This document shows, one piece after another, positions 9,386 to 19,106 of a DNA stretch of 64,000 nt (the first letter of the stretch is position 1; every line of letters begins with the position of its first letter). The notes under the pieces were generated by a model. The model was not told where the DNA came from and did no database searches. It saw only the letters and a list, made by a program, of their open reading frames with translations. The position numbers and the translations under genes were made by a program. The stretch spans positions 744,001 through 808,000 of the forward strand of contig NZ_QTJY01000001.1 in the NCBI RefSeq assembly GCF_003703975.1. The letters run 5' to 3'. Origin of the DNA: Larkinella soli. GTDB taxonomy: Bacteria > Bacteroidota > Bacteroidia > Cytophagales > Spirosomataceae.

Positions 9386-10150
9386 TCAAATTTCAACATT
9401 TTTATGATGAATGATCTCCGGCGGGTAGCCGACCTCCACCAAAAACAAGCCACCGGGGGGGGCGGAACGGCCGGCCTTCCGGCGGTCTTTCGCCCGCATG
9501 ATCTGCTGAAACTCCTCCACCGACATCCGCCCCTGCCCGACTTCCAGCATCGTACCGACCAAAGCCCGCACCATTCCGTACAGAAACCGGTTGGCGCGGG
9601 TGTGAAAAACCAGCACCCCGTTTTCATGACGCCATTCGGCCAGATCCATCTCGCAGCGGAAATGGGCCACGGTCGTCCGCACCTTGCTGAAACTCTGAAA
9701 ATCGGTCTGCTCCCGTAACAGCCTGCCCACTTCGTTCATCCGATCCACGTCCAGATGCGGCTGAAACACGTATAGCTGATCTTCCCGGAAGGGGTCCTTC
9801 TGCCGGGCGATGCGGTACTGATAATACCGGTAAACCGCCGAATACCGGGCATGGGCATCGGCATCGACGGGAAAGATGGTCCGGACGGCAATATCGGCGG
9901 GAAGGATGCAATTGAGGGCGTGGACGAACGGCCCGATGTTCCCGAGAGGTTTTTCCAGGTCGAAATGGGCAAACTGCTGCCCCGCATGAACGCCTGAATC
10001 GGTACGCCCGCTGCCGACAATCCCGACGGACTGCCGGAGCAGGGTACTCAGTTTCTTTTCAATCACTTCCTGAACGGAGATCCCGTTCGCCTGTGTCTGC
10101 CAGCCGTGGTAGTTCGTACCCCGGTAGGCCAGCTCCATAAAATAGCGCAT
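9386..10150 (-). CDS. truA: tRNA pseudouridine(38-40) synthase TruA
   Basis: 254 residues beginning MRYFMELAYRGTNYHGWQ; the catalytic GRTDSGVHA motif (Asp in RTD) lies near residue 48. The enzyme isomerises U38-40 in the anticodon stem of tRNAs. Upstream in-frame starts would not match the family start, so ATG at 10150 is preferred. A -7 box TATTTTTG ends 7 bases before this ATG, suggesting a leaderless mRNA. Confidence 0.92.
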   Translation of the reverse strand: MRYFMELAYRGTNYHGWQTQANGISVQEVIEKKLSTLLRQSVGIVGSGRTDSGVHAGQQFAHFDLEKPLGNIGPFVHALNCILPADIAVRTIFPVDADAHARYSAVYRYYQYRIARQKDPFREDQLYVFQPHLDVDRMNEVGRLLREQTDFQSFSKVRTTVAHFRCEMDLAEWRHENGVLVFHTRANRFLYGMVRALVGTMLEVGQGRMSVEEFQQIMRAKDRRKAGRSAPPGGLFLVEVGYPPEIIHHKNVEI

Positions 10151-10156
10151 AAGAGG

Positions 10157-10164
10157 CAAAAATA
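10157..10164 (-). promoter_or_regulatory. candidate -7 box of truA
   Basis: On the minus strand this reads TATTTTTG, matching the Bacteroidota -7 consensus TAnnTTTG. It lies 7 bases upstream of the truA ATG, which would make the transcript leaderless or nearly so. No clear -33 TTTG was seen. Confidence 0.4.
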
Positions 10165-10192
10165 ACGCGCTCCGGCGCAATTCCCGAATGGT

Positions 10193-10939
10193 CTACATGT
10201 ACTTCAGGTCGTTATTCTTCTTCAGTCGGATGATGTGCAGGCCGTTCAGCAGCCGGATCAGCGGGTAGGTGGGGTCGAACTCGTGCCAGCGGAAGCCGAA
10301 ATTGGCCCGGCCGCCGTATTTATGGTGGTTGTTATGATAGGATTCACCCATCATCAGAAAATCGAAGGGAAGCAGATTTTTGGCCGTATCGTCCACCTGA
10401 AAGTTGACGTAACCGTAGCGGTGGGCATACCAGTTGATGATCGCGCCGTGGACCGGCCCCATCAGGTAATGAATCGGCAGCAACAGAAACATCCACCAGG
10501 CAGTGGCGAAATACATGTAAAACAGCGTGTAGGCCACCCCCCAGGCGATCCGGACGAACCAGCGGTCGCCGAGCCATTCCATGAATTCCCAGTTGGGAAC
10601 GCCCTTCTTGAACTTCGGGTCGATGGAATCCCGGTTTTTCAGAATGTCATTATAGAAGCTTTTCGTCTTCCACATCATGTCGAAGAGATTTTCGGAGTAA
10701 TCGGGCGAATGGGGGTCACGACTGGTATCGGCATAGGCATGGTGCAGCCGGTGCATGATGCCGTAGGCCCTCGGGCTGAGAAAGGACGAACCCTGGCTGA
10801 CGAAGGTGACGGCGTAGAAGAATTTTTCCCAGAAGGGGCTCATCGTGAACATCTGGTGAGCCGCGTAACGGTGGAGGAAGAAGGTCTGCATCAATACCGA
10901 AAGGTACCAGTGCAGCAGGAAGAACGTGATGATGATCAT
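10193..10939 (-). CDS. membrane fatty-acid (acyl-CoA) desaturase
   Basis: 248 residues with the three histidine boxes of the membrane di-iron desaturase family: HRYAAH (23-28), HRLHH (63-67) and HNNHH (202-206). Hydrophobic segments lie at about 2-20, 38-52, 131-150 and 150-166. The family introduces a double bond into acyl chains and controls membrane fluidity. The ATG at 10939 is chosen over a TTG ten codons upstream. It is co-directional with truA, 42 bp away. Confidence 0.85.
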   Translation of the reverse strand: MIIITFFLLHWYLSVLMQTFFLHRYAAHQMFTMSPFWEKFFYAVTFVSQGSSFLSPRAYGIMHRLHHAYADTSRDPHSPDYSENLFDMMWKTKSFYNDILKNRDSIDPKFKKGVPNWEFMEWLGDRWFVRIAWGVAYTLFYMYFATAWWMFLLLPIHYLMGPVHGAIINWYAHRYGYVNFQVDDTAKNLLPFDFLMMGESYHNNHHKYGGRANFGFRWHEFDPTYPLIRLLNGLHIIRLKKNNDLKYM

Positions 10940-11068
10940 TGAAAGTGGTCGTATTGTATCAGACGACAAAACAAGGCCGTCCGCGACCGTCGGGGTATGA
11001 TCAAAATCAGTCGTTCTTCCTGTTTCCTGACAGGGCGGATGCCCTTATTGGGCCCTTGAAGCGGGATT

Positions 11069-13321
11069 TTATTCGACCAGCTTCGCCAGTGAATTGTCGT
11101 ACAGACCTTTAGCTTCGGCTACGTTTCCAAGCGTTTCGCCGTCGACCCGGAAATCGCCGGAGGTAACTTCGCCGAGCCGGCTGAAGGCGGCCCCGGTTGA
11201 CCCGAGGAAGGCCTCGAATTCGGCCTGCCGTTCCGTCCGGACCGACACCAGCACCCGGCTCTGGCTTTCGCCGAACAGGAAGGCGTCTTTCCGGAAAGCC
11301 GGGTCGGTCTGCACCGAAAAGCCGAGTTGTCCGGCCATGGCGGATTCGGCCAGGGCCACGAAGAGCCCACCGTCCGAAAGGTCGTGACAGGAGGCAATCA
11401 GTTTCCGCGTAATGAGGTCTTTCACCACCTGCTGCACCGCAAATTCCTCCTCCAGATCGAACGCCGGAGCCGGAGATGCCTTGACGCCCCGGTACGAATA
11501 CAGGTATTCGGAAGATGCAATGTCGTTATTGGACTGCCCGACGAGGTAGAGCGCGTCGCCCTCCTGCCCGAAGGCCAGAGTCATGCGGTTTTCGGGATTT
11601 TCCATCAGACCGAGCATCCCGATGGTGGGCGTCGGAAAGACCGGCCCTTCGTCCGAGCTCTGGTTGTAAAAGCTGACGTTTCCTCCCGTCACCGGGGTTG
11701 CGAATTTTTCGCAGGCCTTCTTCATGCCTTTGATGGCACCCACAAACTGCCAGTAGACTTCCGGCACGTAGGGATTCCCGAAGTTCAGGCAGTTGGTGAT
11801 CGCCAGCGGCTCTCCGCCGGTGCAGACGATGTTCCGGGCGGCTTCGGCCACGGCGATGGCGCAGCCTTCTTCCGGGTCGGCGTTGACGTAGCGGCTGTTG
11901 CAGTCGACGGTAATGACGATGGATTTGTCCGTGCCTTTCACGCTGACCACGGCTGCATCGGAGGGCGCATTGGTGGAACGGTTGGCCGTCCCGACCATCG
12001 AGTCATACTGTTCGTAAACCCAACGGCGGGAGCAGATATTCGGATGAGTGAGCAGGTGGTCGGCAACGGCCTTCAGCTCTCCGGCCTGCACGTCCTGCAC
12101 ATCTTCGATGTTAAAACGCTTAAACTCCTGGTAGTAAGCCGGTTCCCGGCATTCCCGGTGATACTGCGGTGCACCCCCGCCCAGCACGAGGTCGTCGGCC
12201 GGCACGTCGGCCACCAGTTCGCCGTAGCGGTAGAACTTCAGCCGGCCGGTATCGGTCACGGTCCCGATCTGCTCACAGTTCAGGTCCCATTTCTCGAAAA
12301 TCCCGCGGATAACGTCCTCCTTTCCTTTTTCGATCACGACCAGCATCCGCTCCTGTGATTCGGAAAGCAGAATTTCGAACGGCTCCATGTTGGGCTGGCG
12401 GGTCGGGACACGGTCGAGGTCGATGTCCATGCCGTGTTCGCCCTTGGCGCTCATTTCGGAGGTCGAGCAGATGATACCGGCCGCCCCCATGTCCTGAATG
12501 CCGATGACCTGACCGGTGGCGATGACCTCCAGCGTAGCTTCGAGCAGCAGTTTTTCCATGAACGGGTCGCCGACCTGCACGGCCGGAAGCTTCTCGGTCG
12601 ATTTGTCGGATATGTCCTCCGATGCGAAGGTGGCACCGTGAATACCGTCTTTGCCCGTGGCCGAGCCGACGATGAACACCGGGTTACCGACGCCGTAGGC
12701 AATGGCTTTTGCCACCATGCCCACCTCCACGATCCCGGCCGAGAAGGCGTTGACCAGCGGGTTGACGTTGTAACAGTCGTCGAAATAGACTTCCCCGCCC
12801 ACTGTCGGGATTCCGAACGCATTGCCGTAGTCGCCGATGCCTTTCACGACCCCCTTGAGGAGCCGGCGGGTTTTGGGCAGCGACAGGTTACCGAAACGCA
12901 GGGAGTTGAGCTGGGCGATGGGCCGGGCGCCCATCGTAAAAATATCGCGGTTGATACCGCCGACCCCGGTGGCCGCCCCCTGGTAGGGTTCGATGGCCGA
13001 GGGGTGGTTGTGGGATTCGATCTTGAAGCTGCACGCCAGCCCGTCGCCGATGTCCACCAGACCGGCATTTTCCTCCCCGGCTTTGGCGAGCATCCGGTCG
13101 GAGTCGCGGGGCAGGGTTTTGAGCCAGACGATGGAGTTTTTGTACGAACAGTGTTCCGACCACATTACCGAGAAGATACTCAGCTCGGTAAAGTTGGGCT
13201 TGCGGCCCAGGATGGTGCAGATGCGGTCGTATTCTTCGGGAAGCAGGCCCAGTTTGCGGGCGGTTTCAACGGTTGGTAGCGGGGAATGGTTCGCTGTTTG
13301 TTCGGTTGCTTCGGCAGACAT
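11069..13321 (-). CDS. purL: phosphoribosylformylglycinamidine synthase subunit PurL
   Basis: 750 residues, the length of the small-type PurL that works with PurS and PurQ. It shows the family signatures [34 protein letters not shown] and a repeated AIRS-like architecture with a second half beginning near [14 protein letters not shown]. It catalyses ATP- and glutamine-dependent conversion of FGAR to FGAM in purine synthesis. The start is ATG 13321 (MSAEATEQ); the only earlier start is TTG. purS and purQ are not in this window. Confidence 0.95.
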   Translation of the reverse strand: MSAEATEQTANHSPLPTVETARKLGLLPEEYDRICTILGRKPNFTELSIFSVMWSEHCSYKNSIVWLKTLPRDSDRMLAKAGEENAGLVDIGDGLACSFKIESHNHPSAIEPYQGAATGVGGINRDIFTMGARPIAQLNSLRFGNLSLPKTRRLLKGVVKGIGDYGNAFGIPTVGGEVYFDDCYNVNPLVNAFSAGIVEVGMVAKAIAYGVGNPVFIVGSATGKDGIHGATFASEDISDKSTEKLPAVQVGDPFMEKLLLEATLEVIATGQVIGIQDMGAAGIICSTSEMSAKGEHGMDIDLDRVPTRQPNMEPFEILLSESQERMLVVIEKGKEDVIRGIFEKWDLNCEQIGTVTDTGRLKFYRYGELVADVPADDLVLGGGAPQYHRECREPAYYQEFKRFNIEDVQDVQAGELKAVADHLLTHPNICSRRWVYEQYDSMVGTANRSTNAPSDAAVVSVKGTDKSIVITVDCNSRYVNADPEEGCAIAVAEAARNIVCTGGEPLAITNCLNFGNPYVPEVYWQFVGAIKGMKKACEKFATPVTGGNVSFYNQSSDEGPVFPTPTIGMLGLMENPENRMTLAFGQEGDALYLVGQSNNDIASSEYLYSYRGVKASPAPAFDLEEEFAVQQVVKDLITRKLIASCHDLSDGGLFVALAESAMAGQLGFSVQTDPAFRKDAFLFGESQSRVLVSVRTERQAEFEAFLGSTGAAFSRLGEVTSGDFRVDGETLGNVAEAKGLYDNSLAKLVE

Positions 13322-13349
13322 TCGGTTCAAACGGAATGGGATTGTGGGG

Positions 13350-13357
13350 CAAAGGTA
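13350..13357 (-). promoter_or_regulatory. candidate -7 box of purL
   Basis: Read on the minus strand this is TACCTTTG, an exact match to TAnnTTTG, 28 bases upstream of the purL ATG. A -33 element is not obvious. Confidence 0.45.
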
Positions 13358-13418
13358 CGGCTTTTCGGGGGAAATGGTATTTTTTGATAAATTGGTTCAC
13401 CTCTAAAACCGCCCCTTT

Positions 13419-13946
13419 ATGTTCCCGCTCTGGTCTGCCTTCGTTTTTGCCCTGCTCGCTCTGGTCGGTGCCTTTTTGCTCGTCAAAAGTATCGGCGGCA
13501 TGATTTCGGTGTATCAATCCGGTCCCCGCTTCGAGCACTCGGCCCGGATGCCGGCCTTTTCGGTCGAGCTGCCCAGCGCCGGCGCCTATGAAATTGCCGT
13601 CAAACGACCCTACCTCACCGGCATCATACCGTCAAACGTCCCCTTCCGGCTGACGTCCGAACCTGATGGTGAATCCGTTGCCGTGCAGACCGGACTGAAC
13701 CTGCTCTCCCAGCGCAAGGATTTTTCGGGAAACCGCATCGTTCCCGTGGCCGGATTCTCCGTCGACCGGCCGGGCCGTTACCGGCTGACGAACCCGTCCG
13801 TCGAATCGTTCCGGGAAAAGGATCAGCTGCTGATCATGCCCCGCACCGGTTCGAAAGGGTTTCTGCTGATCTTCGGCATCCTGGGCTCGGCCTTTCTGTT
13901 TATCGGCGGCACGGTGCTGTTTATTCTGACCCTCATAAAACGCTGA
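13419..13946 (+). CDS. hypothetical two-helix membrane protein
   Basis: 175 residues with one transmembrane helix at each end (about 5-27 and 148-170) and a central roughly 120-residue extracytoplasmic segment rich in beta-prone sequence. No family was recognised. It diverges from purL and ends 3 bp from a convergent LytTR gene. Confidence 0.6.
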   Translation: MFPLWSAFVFALLALVGAFLLVKSIGGMISVYQSGPRFEHSARMPAFSVELPSAGAYEIAVKRPYLTGIIPSNVPFRLTSEPDGESVAVQTGLNLLSQRKDFSGNRIVPVAGFSVDRPGRYRLTNPSVESFREKDQLLIMPRTGSKGFLLIFGILGSAFLFIGGTVLFILTLIKR

Positions 13947-13949
13947 CCA

Positions 13950-14321
13950 TCAGCAGCCTACACTCCCGTTCGGTAGCTGTTCGAGGAGCAGGTTGCGCAC
14001 CAGCCGTATCCGACGCCGGGAGGCTGCCAGCCGGGTTCCGTCGGTAAGCACCAGCACCATTTCCTTACCGGACCGGCCGTATACCCGACTGATATGGAGT
14101 GGGTTGACCAGGGCTTTTTTGTTGATCCGGATAAAATTCGGGAGCCGCTCCTGCCAGCGGGCCAGCGTGATCGCCGTCAGTTCAGGGGCGGCCCGGCACC
14201 AGTGAAACCGGGTGTAATTTTCGTCCGCTTCGACCCAGATCAGGCCCGCCGGCGAAATGGGTTTCAGAAAGCCTCCGGATCGAACGAAGCCGGGAGGCTG
14301 GAGGTCGATGGGTTGGTTCAT
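13950..14321 (-). CDS. LytTR-type DNA-binding protein, stand-alone
   Basis: 123 residues consisting almost wholly of a LytTR domain: IWVEADENYTRFHW, then FIRINKKALVNPLHISRVYGRSGKEMVLVLTDGTRLAASRRR. There is no receiver domain in front. LytTR proteins bind direct repeats upstream of target genes. The ATG at 14321 is preferred because upstream residues are low-complexity basic sequence with no match. The target is unknown. Confidence 0.75.
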   Translation of the reverse strand: MNQPIDLQPPGFVRSGGFLKPISPAGLIWVEADENYTRFHWCRAAPELTAITLARWQERLPNFIRINKKALVNPLHISRVYGRSGKEMVLVLTDGTRLAASRRRIRLVRNLLLEQLPNGSVGC

Positions 14322-14597
14322 GGCGCAGTTGCCGGAAAATCGGTTTAGGAATCTGTCCGCACGACGCGCACAAATGTTACCCTCCGACCGTCTCAACCCA
14401 ATGACTTTCGTCAGCCGCCTACCTGATTTTCCGGAAAAGCGTCCGCTGCCCAATATTTTTTCAAAAATCCAGCCGTACCGTGACCTCCGTTGCCGACCGG
14501 CGTCTTAATGTCGATCAGAGAGAGAGTAATTACGGTTTGGACAGTAAGTCAGCCGGGTAGCCCAGCCGCCCGGCTGCTTCGTTTTCAGGCGGTGCGT

Positions 14598-14816
14598 TCA
14601 GCCGATATGGAGGAAATTGCGGTTGCAGGCATAACATCTGTAGGCTTTGTTCGGCAGCCAGAACAGCAGGGTTTTAAGGTAACCCGGTCGTTTGACGCGC
14701 TCCAGGTGGGTGTCGTGATGACAGGTGGGGCAGCTCCTTCTGAGCGCCGGGCGGAATACGACCAGGGTCACCAGCAGAAAGACGACCGCGGCCACAATGA
14801 GAGTTATCCAGAGCAT
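14598..14816 (-). CDS. small membrane protein with a zinc-ribbon
   Basis: 72 residues. One N-terminal transmembrane helix (MLWITLIVAAVVFLLVTLVV) is followed by a CPTC...CYAC four-cysteine ribbon that could bind zinc. No named family was recognised. An in-frame extension upstream is unconvincing. Confidence 0.5.
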   Translation of the reverse strand: MLWITLIVAAVVFLLVTLVVFRPALRRSCPTCHHDTHLERVKRPGYLKTLLFWLPNKAYRCYACNRNFLHIG

Positions 14817-14950
14817 ACACGTAGGGGAAACGCCCCGAAAGTACTTATTTATCAGACAAAAACAAGATTCTTTTGCCGGAATTGATTGTTCGGTATTTGT
14901 GCCCGGAACAAACACAAACCGCCTTTTTTCCGACCATATCGCTTAAATAA

Positions 14951-16051
14951 TCATCGGAAACCAGACACCTGTCTTTTCCTGAATTCCACTTCAAGCCGTC
15001 TTCTTATTTCGACCGCCGATGGTTCCCGGGCCACCACCCTTCCCTGCCGGTCCAGCAGTACATACTCGGGAGAGCGGTCGATGGCGAGGACGTCGGCGAT
15101 CGGCTGCCACCGGTCCGGCCGAACCTTCAGGTACCGCCAGGGAACCGGCAGGCCACTGGCTGGCCGGGCCGGGGAGGCCGTTTCCGGCTCGACGGCGAGG
15201 GTAATGATTTCCAGCCCCTTCGGTTTAAAGACCTCATAGACTTTTTCCAGCTCCCGACGCCCGACCCGGCATGCTTCCAGCCAGGGTTGGCAGAGATCGA
15301 TCAGAATATATCGGCTTTTGCTTTGGAAGATGCCAGCCGCCAACCCAGGCAGTTCGTCGAGGGCCAAACGGGGAATTTGCCTTCCCGGCTTTTTGGATTC
15401 GATCCGGTCCCGAAGGGTTTGGTAGGAAGTTAAACCGGAAAAAGTTGCCAATCGATTCAATAAATCCGCTTCCTGAGCGAAGGAAAGCCAGCCGTAAATC
15501 CGCCGGAACAAATACCAGCTGACCGGCGATTCGGGTTCACTTTCAATGGCTTGAAGCACTGCCCGATGGTAAGCCTCCCGCACCGAATCCGCCCGCAACC
15601 GCCGGATTTCCAGTTGGGAAGAATCGGTCGTGATAGAGTTCCCCCAGGGTTCCTCTTTGGATTGATACCGCTGAAAGTCGCTCCGGAGCCGCTGCCAGCG
15701 CCGGGTCGAGGGAGAATCGGGAAACCGCTTTTCAGGAGTCAGGTCGGGATGAAGCAGAACTGTAGTTCGGGCCTGATCCAGAAACAGCGGGATGTCGTCT
15801 CCGGCACCTTCGATCCAGAGATAGGCCGATGCCGGTTCTTCCAGATTGACCTGAAGCAGCACCTCCCCGTTCCGGACCGAGCCGGTATCGATCAGCGGCT
15901 GTCGGCCCTCGACCGAAACGACCAGATGCACCTCCCTCCCGTTCCAGGATTCGGGCGTTCGGCACAGAACGGTTTTCAGGCTCTGGGCTTTTCCGTCAAA
16001 CAGAAACAGGGCCAGAAACACCGTAGCAAGGATGCGAATCGCTGAAAACAT
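14951..16051 (-). CDS. secreted DUF4369/thioredoxin-like protein lacking the CxxC pair
   Basis: 366 residues with a signal peptide (start at ATG 16051, MFSAIRILATVFLALFLF). A beta-rich N-terminal domain resembles DUF4369, and the C-terminal thioredoxin-like fold resembles TlpA/AhpC-TSA proteins of Bacteroidota. Where TlpA has WCxxC, this protein reads IDLCQPWLEACRV, with cysteines six residues apart instead of CxxC, so classical disulfide redox activity is doubtful. It lies alone on the minus strand. Confidence 0.6.
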   Translation of the reverse strand: MFSAIRILATVFLALFLFDGKAQSLKTVLCRTPESWNGREVHLVVSVEGRQPLIDTGSVRNGEVLLQVNLEEPASAYLWIEGAGDDIPLFLDQARTTVLLHPDLTPEKRFPDSPSTRRWQRLRSDFQRYQSKEEPWGNSITTDSSQLEIRRLRADSVREAYHRAVLQAIESEPESPVSWYLFRRIYGWLSFAQEADLLNRLATFSGLTSYQTLRDRIESKKPGRQIPRLALDELPGLAAGIFQSKSRYILIDLCQPWLEACRVGRRELEKVYEVFKPKGLEIITLAVEPETASPARPASGLPVPWRYLKVRPDRWQPIADVLAIDRSPEYVLLDRQGRVVAREPSAVEIRRRLEVEFRKRQVSGFR

Positions 16052-16126
16052 AAAGAGAGCGTCGGGGGTCCAACGCTCTCTCAACGAATGATGTGGTCAG
16101 GAATTGCCCGGTTAGGCCGGTGGGTT

Positions 16127-16558
16127 TCAGGCCGCCGACTGATTCTGGTGCTGGAACTCATTCAGGGCTTCCGGGTCGGAATACATGACCTCCCAGATGT
16201 GGCCGTCGAGGTCCTGAAATCCGTGATAATACATCCAGCCGTGGTCTTTCTTCTCAACGGGGAGTTCGGCCCCGGCGGCCTCGGCTTTCCGTACCATTTC
16301 GTCGACGGCCTCGCGGCTTTCGAGGGTCAGAGCCAGAATCACCTCCGTGGTTTGGGTCGCGTCGCTGATGGCTTTCTTCGTGAATGTCTGGAAGAACTTC
16401 TCCACGAGCAGCATGGCGAAGATGTTGTCGCCGATGATCATGCAGGTGGCGTTTTCGTCGGTGAACTGGGGGTTGAACGTAAAGCCGAGTTCGGTGAAGA
16501 AAGCGACGGAGCGGTTAAGGTCTTTTACCGGGAGGTTCACAAAAATTTGCGTGGCCAT
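16127..16558 (-). CDS. VOC-family (glyoxalase/extradiol dioxygenase-like) protein
   Basis: 143 residues of the compact VOC fold seen in Bacteroidota 'glyoxalase/bleomycin resistance' proteins: IFVNLPVKDLNRSVAFFTELGF at the N-terminus and GWMYYHGFQDLDGHIWEVMY near the end, with the conserved Glu in the final WEVMY strand. The substrate is unknown. A perfect -7 box lies just upstream. Confidence 0.8.
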   Translation of the reverse strand: MATQIFVNLPVKDLNRSVAFFTELGFTFNPQFTDENATCMIIGDNIFAMLLVEKFFQTFTKKAISDATQTTEVILALTLESREAVDEMVRKAEAAGAELPVEKKDHGWMYYHGFQDLDGHIWEVMYSDPEALNEFQHQNQSAA

Positions 16559-16586
16559 AAAGTAGTTGTTGTTAAGGTTACCTTAC

Positions 16587-16594
16587 AAAGATAC
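16587..16594 (-). promoter_or_regulatory. candidate -7 box of the VOC gene
   Basis: On the minus strand this is TATCTTTG, an exact TAnnTTTG match, 28 bases before the ATG at 16558. Confidence 0.45.
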
Positions 16595-16772
16595 CTTCCG
16601 GAATCCAGTCCGGGCGGGTGTGATTCCGGCAGAATACGAGGGCAATTGCGGCAGGTTTTTTGATTGCAAAAAAGGGCCGTTTTTACGCATTCCAGGGGCT
16701 TTTTTTCGCAGAACCTGAGCAGGTCGGACAAAATATTTCGGTGGCCCGTTCAAAGGGGGCTGCGGGCGGGCC

Positions 16773-17195
16773 TCACTGATCGCAGAGCCCGTTCTGCCGG
16801 GCCGGGTCCACCAGCCGGACGGCGCTTCTCAGCCCTTCGCCGTCGTTGTAGATGGCCCGAAGCAATTGCGGGTCGACGCCCTCCCAGCGGCAGGACGTTC
16901 CGCTCTGAATGTCGGTTTCAAGCCCTAACTGCGCCTTGCCGGGCTGGTAGTGAATGGCGTGCTGCCTCATCCCCGGAGGCTGATCGAAGCGGTAAATAAC
17001 CTTATACTCTCCGCCGGTCGGCAGGGCGTTGGCGGCATAGCGGTCGAGCAGGGTTTTGACGGCCTGCTGTTCGGCTTCGGTGCGGGTGCGGTAATTGCCG
17101 ATGTTTTCGTAGCCGAAGGGAGCGTAATTTTCCTGAAAAATGCAGCCGTCGAGCAGGAGCAGCCCGAAAAGGGCACTCAGGGCAAATTTTTCCAT
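16773..17195 (-). CDS. hypothetical lipoprotein
   Basis: 140 residues with a lipobox (LLLLDGC, Cys18) and a soluble domain of about 115 residues containing two further cysteines (SGTSCRW and GLCDQ). No family was recognised. Confidence 0.6.
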   Translation of the reverse strand: MEKFALSALFGLLLLDGCIFQENYAPFGYENIGNYRTRTEAEQQAVKTLLDRYAANALPTGGEYKVIYRFDQPPGMRQHAIHYQPGKAQLGLETDIQSGTSCRWEGVDPQLLRAIYNDGEGLRSAVRLVDPARQNGLCDQ

Positions 17196-17260
17196 AAAAG
17201 GTGTGGTTTTTTGGGATGATAGTTTCTATAGACTTGGGGTCGCTCTGCGACTGGTTTCAA

Positions 17261-17956
17261 CTACATTTGTTCCTGATTGAAGGTCGCTTTGACCTGATAA
17301 AGCCGAAGAATTTTCGACCGGGCAAGTTCAATGTCACCATAAGCCGGATTATGGCTACGGAGAATAATTTTATCGGCATCCATACCATGCCTTTCCACAT
17401 ATTTTACGACGCGAAATTTCGTCGTTACTATCAGATAGACAGAACCATAGGAAAACGGGTCATCCAATGCAACTTCTCTGCACAGGATGATCGCCCCGGA
17501 CTTAATATATTCGGACATTGAATTACCAAAAAACCGAATTCCGAATTGACAATCATGAATTCCCGGCAGGTAAATATATTCTTTCGCTTCTACTTTTTGC
17601 ACACCGGATTGATATTGATTTAATAAAGACTCAATCGAGTCAAAAAAAGGAATTCGATTAGCTAAAAATAACCGCTCGAAACGGCTGGTGTTTGATTCTT
17701 TAAATGAAAAAGCTTCACCCTTTTCATTTCCTTTCATTTCCTCCAAAAATTGTTCAAAATTCTCCCCATCAATCAACGTGCTAAAAGGGATTTGTAAGGC
17801 CCTCGAAATCTTACCGATGCTTTTGGCTGTAAGAGAAATCGTTCCATTTAGCATTTTTGAAAGGCTTTGTTCGGAAAGATTCGCCATTTTTGCCAACTCT
17901 CTCCTTTTTAAATCCCGAATGAGCAGAATCTTTTTTATACGGTCCCGTGGCTCCAT
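17261..17956 (-). CDS. XRE HTH - S24 peptidase-type repressor
   Basis: 231 residues. The N-terminal HTH covers about 1-60 (RRELAKMANLSEQSLSKMLNG). The C-terminal S24/LexA-like domain has the nucleophile Ser in FFGNSMSEYIKSGAIILCRE and a plausible catalytic Lys in TKFRVVKYVERH. This is CI/LexA-like repressor architecture. In-frame sequence upstream of ATG 17956 is basic and overlaps the operator-like region, so the short form is chosen. It is AT-rich compared with its neighbours and divergent from the small HTH gene at 18152, like a phage or mobile-element switch, but no element genes follow. Confidence 0.75.
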   Translation of the reverse strand: MEPRDRIKKILLIRDLKRRELAKMANLSEQSLSKMLNGTISLTAKSIGKISRALQIPFSTLIDGENFEQFLEEMKGNEKGEAFSFKESNTSRFERLFLANRIPFFDSIESLLNQYQSGVQKVEAKEYIYLPGIHDCQFGIRFFGNSMSEYIKSGAIILCREVALDDPFSYGSVYLIVTTKFRVVKYVERHGMDADKIILRSHNPAYGDIELARSKILRLYQVKATFNQEQM

Positions 17957-18012
17957 AAAGCATAGAAAAACAAAACAAACCTTTTCTTTTTTCAAGTTCA
18001 GGTGTGAGATAG

Positions 18013-18040
18013 TTCGTAAAAACTTGTCAGTTTTTGCGAA
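18013..18040. promoter_or_regulatory. operator-like inverted repeat
   Basis: An imperfect dyad, TTCGtAAAAACT-tgtc-AGTTTTTgCGAA, lies in the intergenic region between the divergent S24 repressor and HTH gene, the expected place for a repressor operator. Confidence 0.4.
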
Positions 18041-18151
18041 TTTTGACACTTTTTTACGGACTTTTGAAAGCTTCACAAAAGCGTTTATTGAACGCATTAA
18101 CTTTCAAGTTTATCAATTATAATTGTACACACAAAGTAGTTAAAAAATTAA

Positions 18152-18397
18152 ATGACTTTAACTAAGGAGCAATGCAGTGATTTAAAACAGCGGCTGTATG
18201 CCCTGTCGGATTTCGGCGGTGAGAAGAAAGTGGCGGAGCTGGCCGGCGTCACGACGCGGGTGATCCAGAAGGTCAAAACCGGCGGTAACGTACGGGTCGA
18301 AACGATGGAAGCTATCCTGAATGCCCTGGTGGCCCTGGAAGCCGAACGCAGCCACCGGCTGGAAAAGCTGGGCCGGATTCTCCCTCCTCATCCCTGA
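18152..18397 (+). CDS. small HTH protein
   Basis: 81 residues with a helix-turn-helix-like stretch (EKKVAELAGVTTRVIQKVKTGGNVRVETMEAILNAL). It is divergent from the S24 repressor and probably the Cro-like or target gene of a small decayed switch. No downstream genes share its direction. Confidence 0.5.
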   Translation: MTLTKEQCSDLKQRLYALSDFGGEKKVAELAGVTTRVIQKVKTGGNVRVETMEAILNALVALEAERSHRLEKLGRILPPHP

Positions 18398-18573
18398 AGC
18401 CGCCCCCACTTTTCTCCTTTTTTCTCTCCCGCTTGACGCCGTTGCCCTGCACTCTGCCCTACCTTTTCTACCAACTTCCGGTTGCTCAGCGGCCTGAATG
18501 AGAGACCTGTTCCCTTCCTGCCGACGGTAAAAGCCTTCGACCTTCCTGCTCGTTTGTCCTCCCGACGCCTTTT

Positions 18574-18760
18574 TGTCATCCCGAGGAACGAGGGATCTTT
18601 TGGCCGGGGGTTCATAGAGAAAACTCCTTGCCTCGTGAGACCACCCCCCGGCCGGGGGGTGGTCTCCGGATACTGGAGGAAGTTTGTGGCAACTCATCAC
18701 GCATGACCCAATCTACCAGAGCGCCGAAGCACAGGATCCCTCTTGCGTCGGGATGACAAA
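18574..18760. repeat. inverted pair of GTCATCCCGA.. intergenic repeats
   Basis: TGTCATCCCGAGG..GAGGGATC on the plus strand at 18574 is mirrored by GGATCCCTC..GTCGGGATGACA at 18732-18760. This kind of dispersed intergenic repeat is common in Bacteroidota genomes. It encloses the 30-bp palindrome. Confidence 0.55.
18637..18666. repeat. perfect 30-bp GC-rich palindrome
   Basis: GAGACCACCCCCCGG directly followed by its reverse complement, with no loop. It could extrude as a cruciform or form an RNA hairpin, but it lacks a T-tract, so it is not an ordinary terminator. Confidence 0.7.
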
Positions 18761-19106
18761 ACCGGCGGAGGCATCCCAACTAAAAGCCGGAAGACAAACG
18801 GCACACAGTGCTGTGCCTCGCAACGGCGACCCGGCCTACCGGGGGCTGGTGGTCAATTAAGGCCCAGCCTCCTTACCGATAATCTCCCAACCAGACAACA
18901 CGCAGCCTAAGTTTTTCCGGACTTAACAAAAAAGTAATCTTTCCTGATTTGGACCAAATCAACTCACACAACTACTTATTTTTCAATCCATTGCGGCTCT
19001 ACCGGAATTATTTTGATAAATTTCCCGACACTGGTTATTAACCTTTGTGTCCGATAATTTATTTTAGATCGATTAACTCTATCAACAAACCCTAAACTAG
19101 TTCTCC

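Larger units (their letters stand above)
18398..19106. other. intergenic stretch with palindromes, no gene
   Basis: About 0.7 kb in which no convincing gene is seen. It holds a perfect 30-bp palindrome (18637-18666), an inverted pair of TGTCATCCCGA-type repeats (18574-18601 and 18732-18760), and AT-rich sequence before the metalloprotease gene. Confidence 0.6.
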
